Source of the DNA: Streptomyces echinoruber
GTDB lineage: Bacteria > Actinomycetota > Actinomycetes > Streptomycetales > Streptomycetaceae
Assembly: GCF_014651135.1 (NCBI RefSeq)
Contig: NZ_BMWH01000004.1
Span: forward strand, 310,001 to 374,000
Length of the DNA: 64,000 nt
Direction: 5' to 3'
Under the pieces are notes generated by a model. That model had not been told where the DNA came from. It saw only the letters and a program-made list of their open reading frames with translations, and ran no database searches. Shown piece by piece: positions 1 to 9,864 of this stretch. The translations under genes and the position numbers were made by a program. Every line of letters begins with the position of its first letter. Position 1 is the first letter of the stretch.

Positions 1-32
1 CCGCCGGACCGGCCATGCCTTCGCCGGGCTGA

Positions 33-383
33 TCACGCCTTCGCCGGCCGGCGCCCCAGCAGGGCTCTGATCGGGCGCCACAGCTCCGGTGCCGGATCGG
101 GGATGACACCGTTGTCGGGGTCCGTGCGCCATATGAGGCCGTCGGGGTGGTGGAGGACCGCGGTGATCTCGTCCGGAGTGGGCGGGGCGGCGTTGCCCCG
201 CAGATAGACCGCGCGCAGGCCGAGGTTGCGCAGCCTGGTCAGGGCGCGCGCCCGGTTCTTGGCGTGGACGAGGACGCGGACGCGACCGGGACCGGGGCCG
301 CCGTCGGCGGCGGTGGGGCTGGGCAGGTTCAGCGCCACCACCACCGTGCCGTTCGGCAGCTTGCAGAAACCTCCTGCGGCCAT
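33..383 (-). CDS. Conserved hypothetical protein, 116 aa
   Basis: I do not recognise a family. The ATG start is preceded by GGGAG eight bases upstream. The protein begins with a short beta-rich stretch (residues 12-22, TVVVALNLPSP), followed by an Arg/Ala-rich middle and a Pro-rich C-terminal half with no membrane segment or signal peptide. Codon use is typical high-GC third position, so it is probably real. It lies downstream of the M6 protease gene on the same strand but 120 bases away, so co-transcription is uncertain. Confidence 0.55.
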   Translation of the reverse strand: MAAGGFCKLPNGTVVVALNLPSPTAADGGPGPGRVRVLVHAKNRARALTRLRNLGLRAVYLRGNAAPPTPDEITAVLHHPDGLIWRTDPDNGVIPDPAPELWRPIRALLGRRPAKA

Positions 384-504
384 GCAGTCACACTCCCGCG
401 GGGACCGGTGTCAATAGGAAAACCACAGCACGCACCTAAACACGATCGGCGGCAACCCGCCAGGGGGTTGCCGCCGATCACCTTCTGACCTGCGAGAACG
501 TCCG

Positions 505-2865
505 CTACTTCACCGCGGGTCCGACCCGGACGATGATCGTCGAGCCGCTCAGCGACTCCTTGACGATCTTGATTCGGGTGTTGGTGTCAGTAACCTTGAC
601 GCCGGCTGCCGGGTTCGAGGCGTCGTAGTAGGTGCTCGCGTGGTCGTCGAAGACCGGCACCCCCGGCTTCGACGGGATCTTCGTCGCGACGCCGTTCTTG
701 TGCAGCGTGATGCCGTCCGTGCGGTACCAGCTGAACGGCGAGTCGTAGGCCTGGATACGGTTGCGCATCAGCGTGCCGTCGGACCACTTCAGCGGCGCCG
801 GGTGCGAGTCGACCGGCAGGATCAGGCCCACGCCCGGGTGGTCCTTGGTGTTGTTGTCCGCCTGGGAGGTGTCCCACTTCCAGATCAGCAGGCCGTTCTG
901 GTACGGGTAGTGCTCCACCCAGTCCGGACGGTCGGTGGTCAGGAAGCCGAAGTTGTACGGCCCCGTCCTCAGCGTGGTGTCGTAGGAGACGTACTGGCGG
1001 TTCTCCGCGATGTAGTACTGCTGGTAGTCCCGGGTGAAGGACGCGCCGATCCGGGAGAAGCCGTTCGCCGTCCACGCCGCGTCCGCGCTCTCGGCGTCGT
1101 CGGAGAACAGCACCGAGCCGTCCGCGGTCATCGTGATCTCGTCGGCCGCGAAGCCCTTGAGCGCCACGCCGCCGTCGGTCTGGTAGCGGAAGCGGAGCTG
1201 GATCTTCTGGCCGGCGTAGGCGTCGAGCGGGTACACCAACTTCCGGTAGGCGTCGACCGTGCCGGTCAGCGCGGGCTTGTCGCTGCCGTCGCGCGGGATC
1301 GGCTGCCCGTTCACCGTGCCGTCCAGGGCGGTCCAGTTGGCGCCGTCGTCGGTGGAGACCTCGGCGTAGAGGTAGTCGTAGCCCGCCTCGATGTCGTACC
1401 AGCCGTCGAGGGTGAGGGCGGCCGACTTCTTCCCGGTCAGGTCGACACTGCGGGTCAGCGTGTTCTTCAGGTTGTCGCCGCTGCCGCTCCACCACTGGGT
1501 GGCGCCCTGCGCCGGGGTGACGATCTCGGTGGTGACCGCCTTGTCGGGCAGGGTGACGACCAGGGCTTGCTTGTGCCGGGTGTTGTACTCGGCGACGCCC
1601 AGCGTGTGCGTGGACCTCGTGGCCGCCTTGGCGGTGGCGTAGTTCAGCCAGCCGAGCTGGAGCTTGTCCCAGGCGTTCATGTCGCCGGGCAGGTCGCCGA
1701 TGGCGTCCTTGCCGCGGCCGAGCCAGGAACCGGAGGACATCAGGGTCCAGAAACCGGTGGAGTTCTCGCCGCCGTTGGTGTCGTACTCGTCGGGCAGGCC
1801 GAGGTCGTGGCCGTACTCGTGGGCGAAGACGCCCAGGCCGCCGTTCTCCGGCTGGATGGTGTAGTCGCCGACCCAGATGCCGGTGTCGCCGATCTGCGCG
1901 CCGCCCAGCTTGTTGTACGACGGGCCCGTCGCGCCGGCGTCGGTGCCGAAGGCGTACCAGCGGTGCGCCCAGATCGCGTCCGTGCCCTGGGCGCCGCCGC
2001 CCGCGGACTCGTCCTCGCCGGCGTGCACCAGCTGGAAGTGGTCGATGTAGCCGTCGGGCTCGTTGAAGTCGCCGTCGCCGTCGTAGTCGTAGCGGTCCCA
2101 CTGGTCGTACTGGGCCAGGTCCGCCTTGATGTCGGCGTCCGACCGGCCGGCCGCCTTCTGCTGGGCGACCCAGGCGGTGACGCCGTCCTTCACCACGTTC
2201 CACACGCTGGGGCAGTTGGTGGAGCCGCAGGCGTTGTTGCCGTAACGGGCCTCGTTGTAGGGCACCTTGACCCAGTCGGAGACCTCGCCGTCGACCGAGT
2301 AGCGGCCGGAGGACTGCTTCTCGTAGTACTTCTTCAGCGACTCGACGCCCTTGCCGGTGCCGAAGTAGAGGTCCCGGAAGTGCTGCTGGTCGTAATCCGC
2401 TTGCCAGGCCGTGGAGTTGTCCTTGGTGCGGTCCGGCTGGGGGATGGTGTTGTGCAGCGGGCCGGGCGTGCCGCCGTACTTGGGGTCGACCTGGTCGCCG
2501 AACTCGACCAGGATGGTGAAGATCTTGTCGGTCTTCTCCCGGCCCAGTTCGACGTACTTGCCGTCGCCCTTGCGGCTCTTGAGCTGCACGACCTTCGAGC
2601 CGTCGCGGTCCTTGACCGTGGCCCGGCCGGATATGAGTTCCTTCAGCGCCTCCTGGCGCTGCGCCTCGGTCGTCTTGCTGAGCGGGCCGTCGAGGTCGTG
2701 CTCGGGCTGCTTCACCGGCTGCGGGTCGTGCCGGTCGACGGCGGCCGTCCGGTCGGCGGCCGCCGGGGACGCCGCGAAGGCCGAGGTGGCGGCGCAGGTG
2801 GCGGTGGCCGCGGCGAGCGAGACGCCTATCGCGACCGCCCGCAACGTCCAGGGTCTACTGGTCAC
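505..2865 (-). CDS. Secreted M6-family (immune inhibitor A) metalloprotease
   Basis: This 786-aa zinc endopeptidase of the InhA/M6 family is probably secreted. The catalytic motif HEYGHDLGL starts at His349, giving the HExxH zinc site, and is followed by PDEYD. The N-terminus has a basic segment, a long Ala-rich hydrophobic core and an ATSAFAASPA-like signal cleavage region. The C-terminal half is beta-rich and resembles the jelly-roll part of M6 proteins. The GTG at 2865 was chosen because AGGGGAGGA lies just upstream; an in-frame start at 2919 would add 18 residues before the signal peptide. Length matches the family. Two palindromes lie upstream. Confidence 0.92.
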   Translation of the reverse strand: MTSRPWTLRAVAIGVSLAAATATCAATSAFAASPAAADRTAAVDRHDPQPVKQPEHDLDGPLSKTTEAQRQEALKELISGRATVKDRDGSKVVQLKSRKGDGKYVELGREKTDKIFTILVEFGDQVDPKYGGTPGPLHNTIPQPDRTKDNSTAWQADYDQQHFRDLYFGTGKGVESLKKYYEKQSSGRYSVDGEVSDWVKVPYNEARYGNNACGSTNCPSVWNVVKDGVTAWVAQQKAAGRSDADIKADLAQYDQWDRYDYDGDGDFNEPDGYIDHFQLVHAGEDESAGGGAQGTDAIWAHRWYAFGTDAGATGPSYNKLGGAQIGDTGIWVGDYTIQPENGGLGVFAHEYGHDLGLPDEYDTNGGENSTGFWTLMSSGSWLGRGKDAIGDLPGDMNAWDKLQLGWLNYATAKAATRSTHTLGVAEYNTRHKQALVVTLPDKAVTTEIVTPAQGATQWWSGSGDNLKNTLTRSVDLTGKKSAALTLDGWYDIEAGYDYLYAEVSTDDGANWTALDGTVNGQPIPRDGSDKPALTGTVDAYRKLVYPLDAYAGQKIQLRFRYQTDGGVALKGFAADEITMTADGSVLFSDDAESADAAWTANGFSRIGASFTRDYQQYYIAENRQYVSYDTTLRTGPYNFGFLTTDRPDWVEHYPYQNGLLIWKWDTSQADNNTKDHPGVGLILPVDSHPAPLKWSDGTLMRNRIQAYDSPFSWYRTDGITLHKNGVATKIPSKPGVPVFDDHASTYYDASNPAAGVKVTDTNTRIKIVKESLSGSTIIVRVGPAVK

Positions 2866-2904
2866 TTGATGTCCTCCCCTGACGCGCTCTGGTCGTGCGC
2901 GTGT

Positions 2905-2969
2905 GTCAAGTGACGTCATTTGACTAGAGGTTTACGAGAAAAAACAGACCTTGACTTGCACAAGTCAAG
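2905..2969. promoter_or_regulatory. Two GTCAA/TTGAC palindromes upstream of the M6 protease
   Basis: At 2950-2969 there is a perfect 20-bp palindrome with arms CTTGACTTG and CAAGTCAAG around CA. At 2905-2924 there is a second 20-bp palindrome with one mismatched pair (GTCAAGTGAC/GTCATTTGAC). They share the GTCAAGTG half-site and sit 40-105 bases upstream of the protease start in a stretch that is AT-rich for this genome. They look like operators for a dimeric regulator of the protease gene; the regulator is not identifiable here. Apart from these, I see no gene in 2866-3261. Confidence 0.5.
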
Positions 2970-3261
2970 TGCACTATGCGGAGCAGGCGTCCGTTTTGCG
3001 GACGTCCCGACGGGCGCGCACACCCGTCCACTTCACGGACGCCGTGATTCCGTGCGCCCCCCGTGCACCGGTACCGTGGGTTAGGTCACGCTTACCGACC
3101 GTTCCGCTCGGGCATGCAGGCGAATAGAGTCGATTGACGGAACGTCCGGAAGCCGGCGGAATGCCAGGCCGACATCCTTGTCACACCCCCGATTCCCGAC
3201 CGCACCTCCCCCACCGCGATGAGGCACGGGGGGAGGCCCCACTTCCGAGGACACGATTGCC

Positions 3262-3540
3262 ATGCCTCGTCCGACCGCCGCACAGCTCGTCCACGGCTCC
3301 CTCACCGTGGTCCTGTCGACACTCGCCATACTGCTGCTGTCACAGACGAGTTCGGGACTGGGGATCGCGGTGATCGCCGTCGCGGGCCTCGCCCTCGGAC
3401 TGCTCGTGGCCATGACGGTTCCGCTGCCGAAGCCGGCGCGGACCGACACCCCGGCCGCCTCCCCCGGGGAGCGGCCGGTGCCGGCGCGGCGCGCGGGCGT
3501 CTCCGCCGCCGAGCCCGTCCGGGAGCGCGCCGCCTCCTGA
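3262..3540 (+). CDS. Small two-helix membrane protein, 92 aa
   Basis: The sequence shows two hydrophobic segments (about residues 12-28 and 33-53) joined by a short SSGLG turn, then a Pro/Arg/Ala-rich cytoplasmic-type tail. No family is recognised. The ATG follows GAGGA about ten bases upstream. It is transcribed towards, and ends 8 bases from, the convergent RDD gene. Function unknown. Confidence 0.6.
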   Translation: MPRPTAAQLVHGSLTVVLSTLAILLLSQTSSGLGIAVIAVAGLALGLLVAMTVPLPKPARTDTPAASPGERPVPARRAGVSAAEPVRERAAS

Positions 3541-3547
3541 CCATCCG

Positions 3548-4285
3548 TCAGTCCGTGCTGACCACCACGGTCTTGGCCGCCTTGTCGTGCAGGCCCTGCT
3601 TGTACGGCCGGTCGAAGTAGCTCCAGCCGCCGCAAACGGCCGTCCACACGCAGGCGCAGCAGAACGCGAACGGCAGCCACAGCACCGCCGCGCGGGTCAG
3701 CGCGGTCGGCACCGAGGGCGTGGAGCCGTCGGCGAGGGCAGCCACGCGCAGGCGCAGCCACTTCTTGCCGAGGGTCTGCCCGGTGCGGCCGATCAGGACG
3801 GTGTCGTAGGCGATGTAGAGCACGGCCGCGATGAGCGACTGGCCGACGGACTTGCCGACCTCGATCCGGTCGCCGGTCATCTGGTACTCGCGCACGTGGA
3901 ACGCCAGGGTGAGCAACCAGACGACGACGCCGACGAGGATCATGTCGATGATCCGGGCGAGCGTACGCCGCCCGCTGTCGGCGAGCGGAGGCATGCCGGC
4001 GAGGGGGTCCTGCGGGTGGGGACCGCCGCCGTACGGGCCCCCGCCGCCGTACGGGCCGCCACCGCCGTACGGGCCGCCACCGGGGCCGGACGGGCCGCCA
4101 CCGGGGCCGGACGGGCCGCCACCGGGGCCGGACGGGCCGTCACTCGGACCGGGCGGGCCGCCGTGGGGCCCGTCGCCGTACGGGCCGCCGGTGCCGCCCG
4201 CACCGGTGGGGGGAGGGGGCTGCTTGCGGAACGGGTCGTCGTCCGGGGGCTGCGGGCCGGAGCCCGGGGGCGGTTCGCTGCTCAT
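3548..4285 (-). CDS. RDD-family membrane protein with Gly/Pro repeat N-terminus
   Basis: The 245-aa protein has a soluble N-terminal third of Pro/Gly-rich repeats (GGPSGPG and GGGGPYG units, coding the visible DNA repeat at about 4020-4140). A C-terminal RDD domain follows, with the RT...ARIID start, about three hydrophobic helices, GRTGQTLGKKWLRLRV and a FDRPYKQGLHDKAAKTVVV end. RDD proteins are poorly characterised; some have been linked to ion transport. The ATG at 4285 was preferred over an upstream in-frame start at 4612 that would overlap the next gene. It is a paralogue of the gene immediately upstream, sharing the GxTLGKK and HDKAA motifs, and probably lies in one operon with it. Confidence 0.85.
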   Translation of the reverse strand: MSSEPPPGSGPQPPDDDPFRKQPPPPTGAGGTGGPYGDGPHGGPPGPSDGPSGPGGGPSGPGGGPSGPGGGPYGGGGPYGGGGPYGGGPHPQDPLAGMPPLADSGRRTLARIIDMILVGVVVWLLTLAFHVREYQMTGDRIEVGKSVGQSLIAAVLYIAYDTVLIGRTGQTLGKKWLRLRVAALADGSTPSVPTALTRAAVLWLPFAFCCACVWTAVCGGWSYFDRPYKQGLHDKAAKTVVVSTD

Positions 4286-4358
4286 GTCCCGAGTCGAACG
4301 CGAAGCCCCCGGCTCCGCATCCGGCGCGGGGCTGTCCGGAGTAGTGCGCGCGGGCGGA

Positions 4359-5999
4359 TCAGGCGGCGGCGACGAAGGTGTGGGCGGCCTTGTCGTGCCA
4401 GCACTGGTGCCACGGCTTGTCGAACAGGCACCACAGCACGCCGACGATCCCGACGCCGAGCACACCGGGCACGGCGTAGACCAGCCAGCGGCGCAGGGCG
4501 GCGCCGAACTCCGGGACGTCGTGCGCCTCGATGTCCCGCACCTGCAGCCCGAGCAGCTTCTTGCCGAGCGTGCGGCCCCACTTGACGGTGGGCAGCACCT
4601 CGTAGAGCACACCGGCCAGCAGCAGCACCGCCAGGACGATGCCCAGGTAGGCCGCGGTCGTGCCGTCGAGCAGCCACACCGTGACCGTGCGGCCGGACAG
4701 CTTCGCCGCGTCGATCTTGGCGTCCACGTGGTCGACGGCCTTCAGGCCCAGCGGTACGGCGGCCACGGCGGTGACGCCGCCGACGACCAGCGTGTCCAGC
4801 AGCCGGGCGGCCAGCCGCCGGCCGAGTCCCGCCGGCCGGGCCGCCGCCCGGCGCCGCGCCGCCGCCTGGAAGGGGTCCTCCACCGGCGGCTTCCACGGCG
4901 CCACCGGCTGGTCCTCGCCGCCGGCCCCGGCGAGCCGGTGCACCTGCTGCGCCCAGGAGGCCTGCCCGCCGCCCGGGCCGGTGGTCATCGGGGTGGACAC
5001 CGGGGAGGCGGCGGGGGCCGCCGGTGCGGGCTGGGCGGGCTGGGCGGGAACGGACGGCGCGGGGGCAGCCGACGGGGACGCGGGGGCCGCCGGGCCCGGG
5101 ACCGGGGCGGCGGCGCCCGCCTGCGCCCGGGCGGCCGCGGCGCGCTCGGCGGCGGCCTTCCCGGCGGCGAAGCCGGAGACACCGGAAGCGGCGGCGCCGG
5201 AACCGGGAGCGCCGGGAACGGAACCGGCGGCGGGTGCGGGAGCCGCCGGGCCGGGCGCGGGGTTCGGGGTGTCCCCGCCTCCGCCGCTGAACGCGGGGCC
5301 GCCCAGGCCGGCCGCGTCGGGAGCCGGCGGCGTGGCGGCCGGGCCCGGGCCGGGCCGGTTCCCGGCCACCTGGCCGTCCCGCGGGCGCACCGCGCGGATG
5401 GTCACGGTGCCCGGGTCGGCGTCGCCGCTCGCGGGCCCCGCCCCGGAGGCCGCCGTCGGGCGGCGGAAGACGAAGGTGCCCGGGTCGGCGTCGCCACCCG
5501 GCGGCCGGCCGGCGGGCGACGCCGACCCGGCCGTCGCGTCCGTGCCCGCGCCGGGGCCCGTCCGGGCGCCGCCCCTGGGATCGGCCGCGGTCCTGGGATC
5601 GGCCGCGGTCCTGGGGTCACCGCCCGCGCGCGGGTCCGCCCGGTTCGGTGTCCCCCAGGGCACGCCGCGGTCCTGCTCGCCGCCGTGACCGGTCTGCCGG
5701 GCGGGGCCGGCGCCCCAGGCGGGGGCCGGAGCGCCGTCGACGGGCGTGCCCGGCCGCTGCTCCGGCCGCGGGTCCTCGTCGAAGAAGTGCGGGCCGGTCT
5801 CCTCCACGGCGGGGACGTCCGCGGCGGGGCGGGCGCCGGGGGGCGCGGGGAGCGGTTCCCCGTCGGCGGGGGCCGGCCGGCTGGTGCCGGGCACCCAGGC
5901 GGCGCCGTTCCAGTACCGGACGTATCCAGGGATGGACGGGTCCGGGTAATACCCTGCGCGGGGCCTGTCGTCACCGGGGGCCGGGGTGGGGGCGCTCAT
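4359..5999 (-). CDS. DUF2510-RDD membrane protein with long disordered linker
   Basis: The 546-aa product starts with a DUF2510-like motif (residues about 14-40: GYYPDPSIPGYVRYWNGAAW). A roughly 340-residue Pro/Ala/Gly-rich disordered linker follows, and then a C-terminal RDD domain with three or four hydrophobic segments, GRTLGKKLLGLQVRD and KPWHQCWHDKAAHTFV. Start at ATG 5999. DUF2510 domains are common at the N-termini of actinobacterial membrane proteins and are of unknown function. The RDD part duplicates that of the downstream gene, 73 bases away, suggesting a tandem duplication. Confidence 0.85.
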   Translation of the reverse strand: MSAPTPAPGDDRPRAGYYPDPSIPGYVRYWNGAAWVPGTSRPAPADGEPLPAPPGARPAADVPAVEETGPHFFDEDPRPEQRPGTPVDGAPAPAWGAGPARQTGHGGEQDRGVPWGTPNRADPRAGGDPRTAADPRTAADPRGGARTGPGAGTDATAGSASPAGRPPGGDADPGTFVFRRPTAASGAGPASGDADPGTVTIRAVRPRDGQVAGNRPGPGPAATPPAPDAAGLGGPAFSGGGGDTPNPAPGPAAPAPAAGSVPGAPGSGAAASGVSGFAAGKAAAERAAAARAQAGAAAPVPGPAAPASPSAAPAPSVPAQPAQPAPAAPAASPVSTPMTTGPGGGQASWAQQVHRLAGAGGEDQPVAPWKPPVEDPFQAAARRRAAARPAGLGRRLAARLLDTLVVGGVTAVAAVPLGLKAVDHVDAKIDAAKLSGRTVTVWLLDGTTAAYLGIVLAVLLLAGVLYEVLPTVKWGRTLGKKLLGLQVRDIEAHDVPEFGAALRRWLVYAVPGVLGVGIVGVLWCLFDKPWHQCWHDKAAHTFVAAA

Positions 6000-6162
6000 G
6001 TCCGTCGTCCGGTATCTGCTCGGGGATCGTATGGGGCCTCCCACATCTATCAGACCGGCGCACGCGCCACCGCCGCTCCCGCCGGACCCACCCGTTCGAG
6101 GCACGGGAAAATCCGCGCCGACCCGCCCGGGGCCGCGCGCCCGGTGCGTGGGCGCGCGGCGG

Positions 6163-7614
6163 TCAGAACAGCTTGCCGGGGTTGAGGATCCCCAGCGGGT
6201 CGAACACCTGCTTGATCGCGCGCTGCATCTCCACGCCCACCGGGCCGAGTTCGCGGGCCAGCCACTCCTTCTTCAGCACGCCGACGCCGTGTTCGCCGGT
6301 GATGGTGCCGCCGAGTTCCAGGCCGAGGGCCATGATCTCGTCGAAGGAGGCGCGGGCGCGGGCGGCCTCGTCGGGGTCGGCGGCGTCGAAGCACACGGTG
6401 GGGTGGGTGTTGCCGTCCCCCGCGTGGGCGACGACGCCGATGGTCAGGCCGTGCCGGCCGGCGATGCGTTCGACGCCGGTGAAGAGGTCGGCGAGGCGGG
6501 AGCGCGGCACGCACACGTCGTCGATCATCGACGTGCCGCGCACGGCCTCCAGCGCGGGCAGCGAGGACCGCCGGGCCTGCAGCAGCAGTTCGGACTCGGC
6601 GGCGTCCTCGGCCGGCACGACCTGGGTGGCGCCGGCGGCCTCGCACAGCGCGGCGACGTCGGCGAGGTCGGCGGCCGGGTCGGGGGTGTCGAAGGCGGCG
6701 AGCAGCAGGGCCTCGGTGGTCTCCGGCAGGCCCATCCGGGTGAGGTCGTTGACGGCCCGGACGGTCGTACGGTCCATCAGTTCGAGGAGGGACGGCACAT
6801 GACCGCCCGCCCGTCGCCCGCCGTCGTCCTTCCGCGGAAGCGCTGCGCGCCCTTCCGTTCCCATGATCCGGCACACGGCGTCGCACGCGGCGGCCACCGA
6901 GGCGAACTCGGCGGCCAGCACCAGCTGCCGCGGCGGCTTCGGCCGCAGCGCGAGCACGGCCCGTACGACGATGCCGAGCGAGCCCTCCGAGCCGACGAAG
7001 AGGCGGGTGAGGTCGTACCCGGCGACGCCCTTGGCGGTGCGGCGGCCGGTGGTCATCAACCGCCCGTCGGCCAGGACGACGTCGAGCCCGAGGACGTACT
7101 CGGCGGTCACGCCGTACTTGACGCAGCACAGGCCGCCGGAGCCGGTGCCGATGTTGCCGCCGATGGTGCACGTCTCCCAGCTGGAGGGGTCGGGCGGGTA
7201 GTACAGGCCGTGTTCGGCGACGGCGCGGGAGAGGACGGCGTTGACGACGCCGGGTTCGACGACGGCGATCCGGTCGACCGGGTTGATCTCCAGGATGCGG
7301 TCCATCTTCGTCAGGGACAGCACGATGCAGCCGTCACAGGCGTTGGCGGCGCCGGACAGGCCGGTGCGGGCGCCCTGCGGGACGACCGGGACGCGCAGCT
7401 CGGTGGCGGTGCGCATGACGTGCTGCACCTGCTCCACCGTGCGCGGCAGCACCACCACGGCGGGGGCGCCGGCCGGGCAGAAGCTCGCCATGTCGTGCGC
7501 GTAGGAGGCGGTGACGTCGGGATCGCTCAGCACGGCCTCGGGCGGCAGGCCCGCGAGGAGCCGGTCGGTGAGGTTGCCCTGGGCCTCGTCGGGTGGGGCT
7601 TGGATACGGCTCAT
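6163..7614 (-). CDS. FAD-binding oxidase, glycolate oxidase subunit GlcD-like
   Basis: This 483-aa flavoprotein of the VAO/PCMH family probably oxidises a 2-hydroxy acid such as glycolate or D-lactate. The N-terminal FAD_binding_4 domain includes VVPQGARTGLSGAA and CTIGGNIGTGSGG. The C-terminal FAD-oxidase_C domain includes HAGDGNTHPT and GEHGVGVLKKEWL. Length is typical. ATG 7614 is used; a GTG two codons upstream is possible. No partner GlcE/GlcF genes are visible, as is usual for single-subunit actinobacterial homologues. Substrate is not determinable from sequence. Confidence 0.88.
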   Translation of the reverse strand: MSRIQAPPDEAQGNLTDRLLAGLPPEAVLSDPDVTASYAHDMASFCPAGAPAVVVLPRTVEQVQHVMRTATELRVPVVPQGARTGLSGAANACDGCIVLSLTKMDRILEINPVDRIAVVEPGVVNAVLSRAVAEHGLYYPPDPSSWETCTIGGNIGTGSGGLCCVKYGVTAEYVLGLDVVLADGRLMTTGRRTAKGVAGYDLTRLFVGSEGSLGIVVRAVLALRPKPPRQLVLAAEFASVAAACDAVCRIMGTEGRAALPRKDDGGRRAGGHVPSLLELMDRTTVRAVNDLTRMGLPETTEALLLAAFDTPDPAADLADVAALCEAAGATQVVPAEDAAESELLLQARRSSLPALEAVRGTSMIDDVCVPRSRLADLFTGVERIAGRHGLTIGVVAHAGDGNTHPTVCFDAADPDEAARARASFDEIMALGLELGGTITGEHGVGVLKKEWLARELGPVGVEMQRAIKQVFDPLGILNPGKLF

Positions 7615-7673
7615 GATCACAGCGTGACACCGGGGGCCACCGGTGTGAACCCCGCGCACGGCACCCTTCGGCC

Positions 7674-7753
7674 GGACGGGACCGGACGGGACCGGACGGG
7701 ATCGGACAGGGCCGGGATGGGCCCGGACAGGGCCGAGATGGGGCCGGACGGGG
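7674..7753. repeat. 10-bp tandem repeats upstream of the FAD oxidase
   Basis: Four nearly exact copies of GGACGGGACC run from 7674 to 7713 and continue as degenerate GGACAGGGCC-type units to about 7753. The stretch (7615-7891) between hpd and the oxidase holds no gene. Probably replication-slippage repeats. Confidence 0.7.
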
Positions 7754-7891
7754 TGGTGAGGGCGGCAAGGGAACCTGTGGCGCCCCTCCGGAGGAGCGCC
7801 TGCCTCCGGAGGGGCGTCTTGCCAGGGCGTCTTGCCCGGGACGGGGCGTCTTGCCCGGGGCGGGGCGCCCAACATCACCCCGGGCGGGCGC

Positions 7892-9145
<1,254 letters not shown>

Positions 9146-9162
9146 CTACCCGGGGAGGCGGC

Positions 9163-9864
9163 GTGGGGATCGATCGGCTGGACGCCCGCATCATCGTGCT
9201 GCTGGCGCGCGAACCGCGCATCGGCGTGCTGGAGATGTCCCGCCGCCTGGGGGTCGCGCGGGGCACGGTGCAGGCGCGGCTGGACCGGCTGCAGGCGAGC
9301 GGCGTCATCCGCGGCTTCGGCCCCGAGGTGGACCCCGCGGCCCTCGGCTACCCGGTCACCGCGTTCGCCACGCTGCAGATCCGGCAGGGGCAGGGCGCGG
9401 ACGTACGGGCCCACCTCGCGACCGTCCCGGAGGTCCTGGAGCTCCACACCACCACCGGCACCGGCGACATGCTCTGCCGCCTGGTGGCCCGCTCCAACGC
9501 CGACCTGCAGCGGGTGATCGACCGCGTCGTCGGCATCGACGGCATCGTCCGCGCCTCCACCGCGATCGTGATGGAGAACCCCGTGCCGCTGCGGGTGATC
9601 CCGCTGGTGGAGCAGGCGGCGGAGGACGGGGGGCCGGGGCCTGGGTCGGGAACGGGGCCTGGGTCGGGATCGGGGGCGGGGCCGGGATCGGGGGCGGGGC
9701 CGGGATCGGGGGCGGGGCCGGGATCGGGGGCGGCGCGGGCAGGCGGTTGGGCGGGCGCCGGCGGCCCGGCCGCGACCGGCGGACCGCCGCCGGGGCCCGG
9801 CAGTTCGGGCCCTAGCAGCTCGGGACCGGGCCCTTCCCCCGCTCCAGGGCCGTCAGGGCGTTGA
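9163..9864 (+). CDS. Lrp/AsnC-family transcriptional regulator
   Basis: The N-terminus (IDRLDARIIVLLAREPRIGVLEMSRRLGV) is the AsnC-type helix-turn-helix. It is followed by a RAM/AsnC ligand domain (VTAFATLQI ... VLELHTTTGTGDMLCRLVARSNADLQ). Probable regulator of hpd. The GTG at 9163 follows GGGGAGG and fits the family N-terminus; an ATG at 9142 is the alternative. The last 80 residues are a Gly/Pro/Ser repeat tail absent from ordinary Lrp proteins, encoded by an 18-bp DNA repeat. Its 3' end overlaps the convergent gene by 53 bases. Confidence 0.88.
   Translation: MGIDRLDARIIVLLAREPRIGVLEMSRRLGVARGTVQARLDRLQASGVIRGFGPEVDPAALGYPVTAFATLQIRQGQGADVRAHLATVPEVLELHTTTGTGDMLCRLVARSNADLQRVIDRVVGIDGIVRASTAIVMENPVPLRVIPLVEQAAEDGGPGPGSGTGPGSGSGAGPGSGAGPGSGAGPGSGAARAGGWAGAGGPAATGGPPPGPGSSGPSSSGPGPSPAPGPSGR
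9641..9735. repeat. 18-bp tandem repeats in the regulator's 3' end
   Basis: Units of CCGGGATCGGGGGCGGGG repeat at 9682, 9700 and 9718, preceded by degenerate copies from about 9641. Since 18 is a multiple of 3, copy number can change without frameshift; the units encode GPGSGA. Confidence 0.8.

Noticed and set aside
640..2913. Long open frame opposite the M6 protease (757 codons)
   Set aside because: It is the antisense shadow of a well-supported gene; its translation is Val/Arg/Gly-rich low-complexity sequence without any domain.
6863..7201. Rightward frame inside the FAD oxidase gene
   Set aside because: Antisense shadow without ribosome site; the leftward frame has complete FAD-domain motifs.
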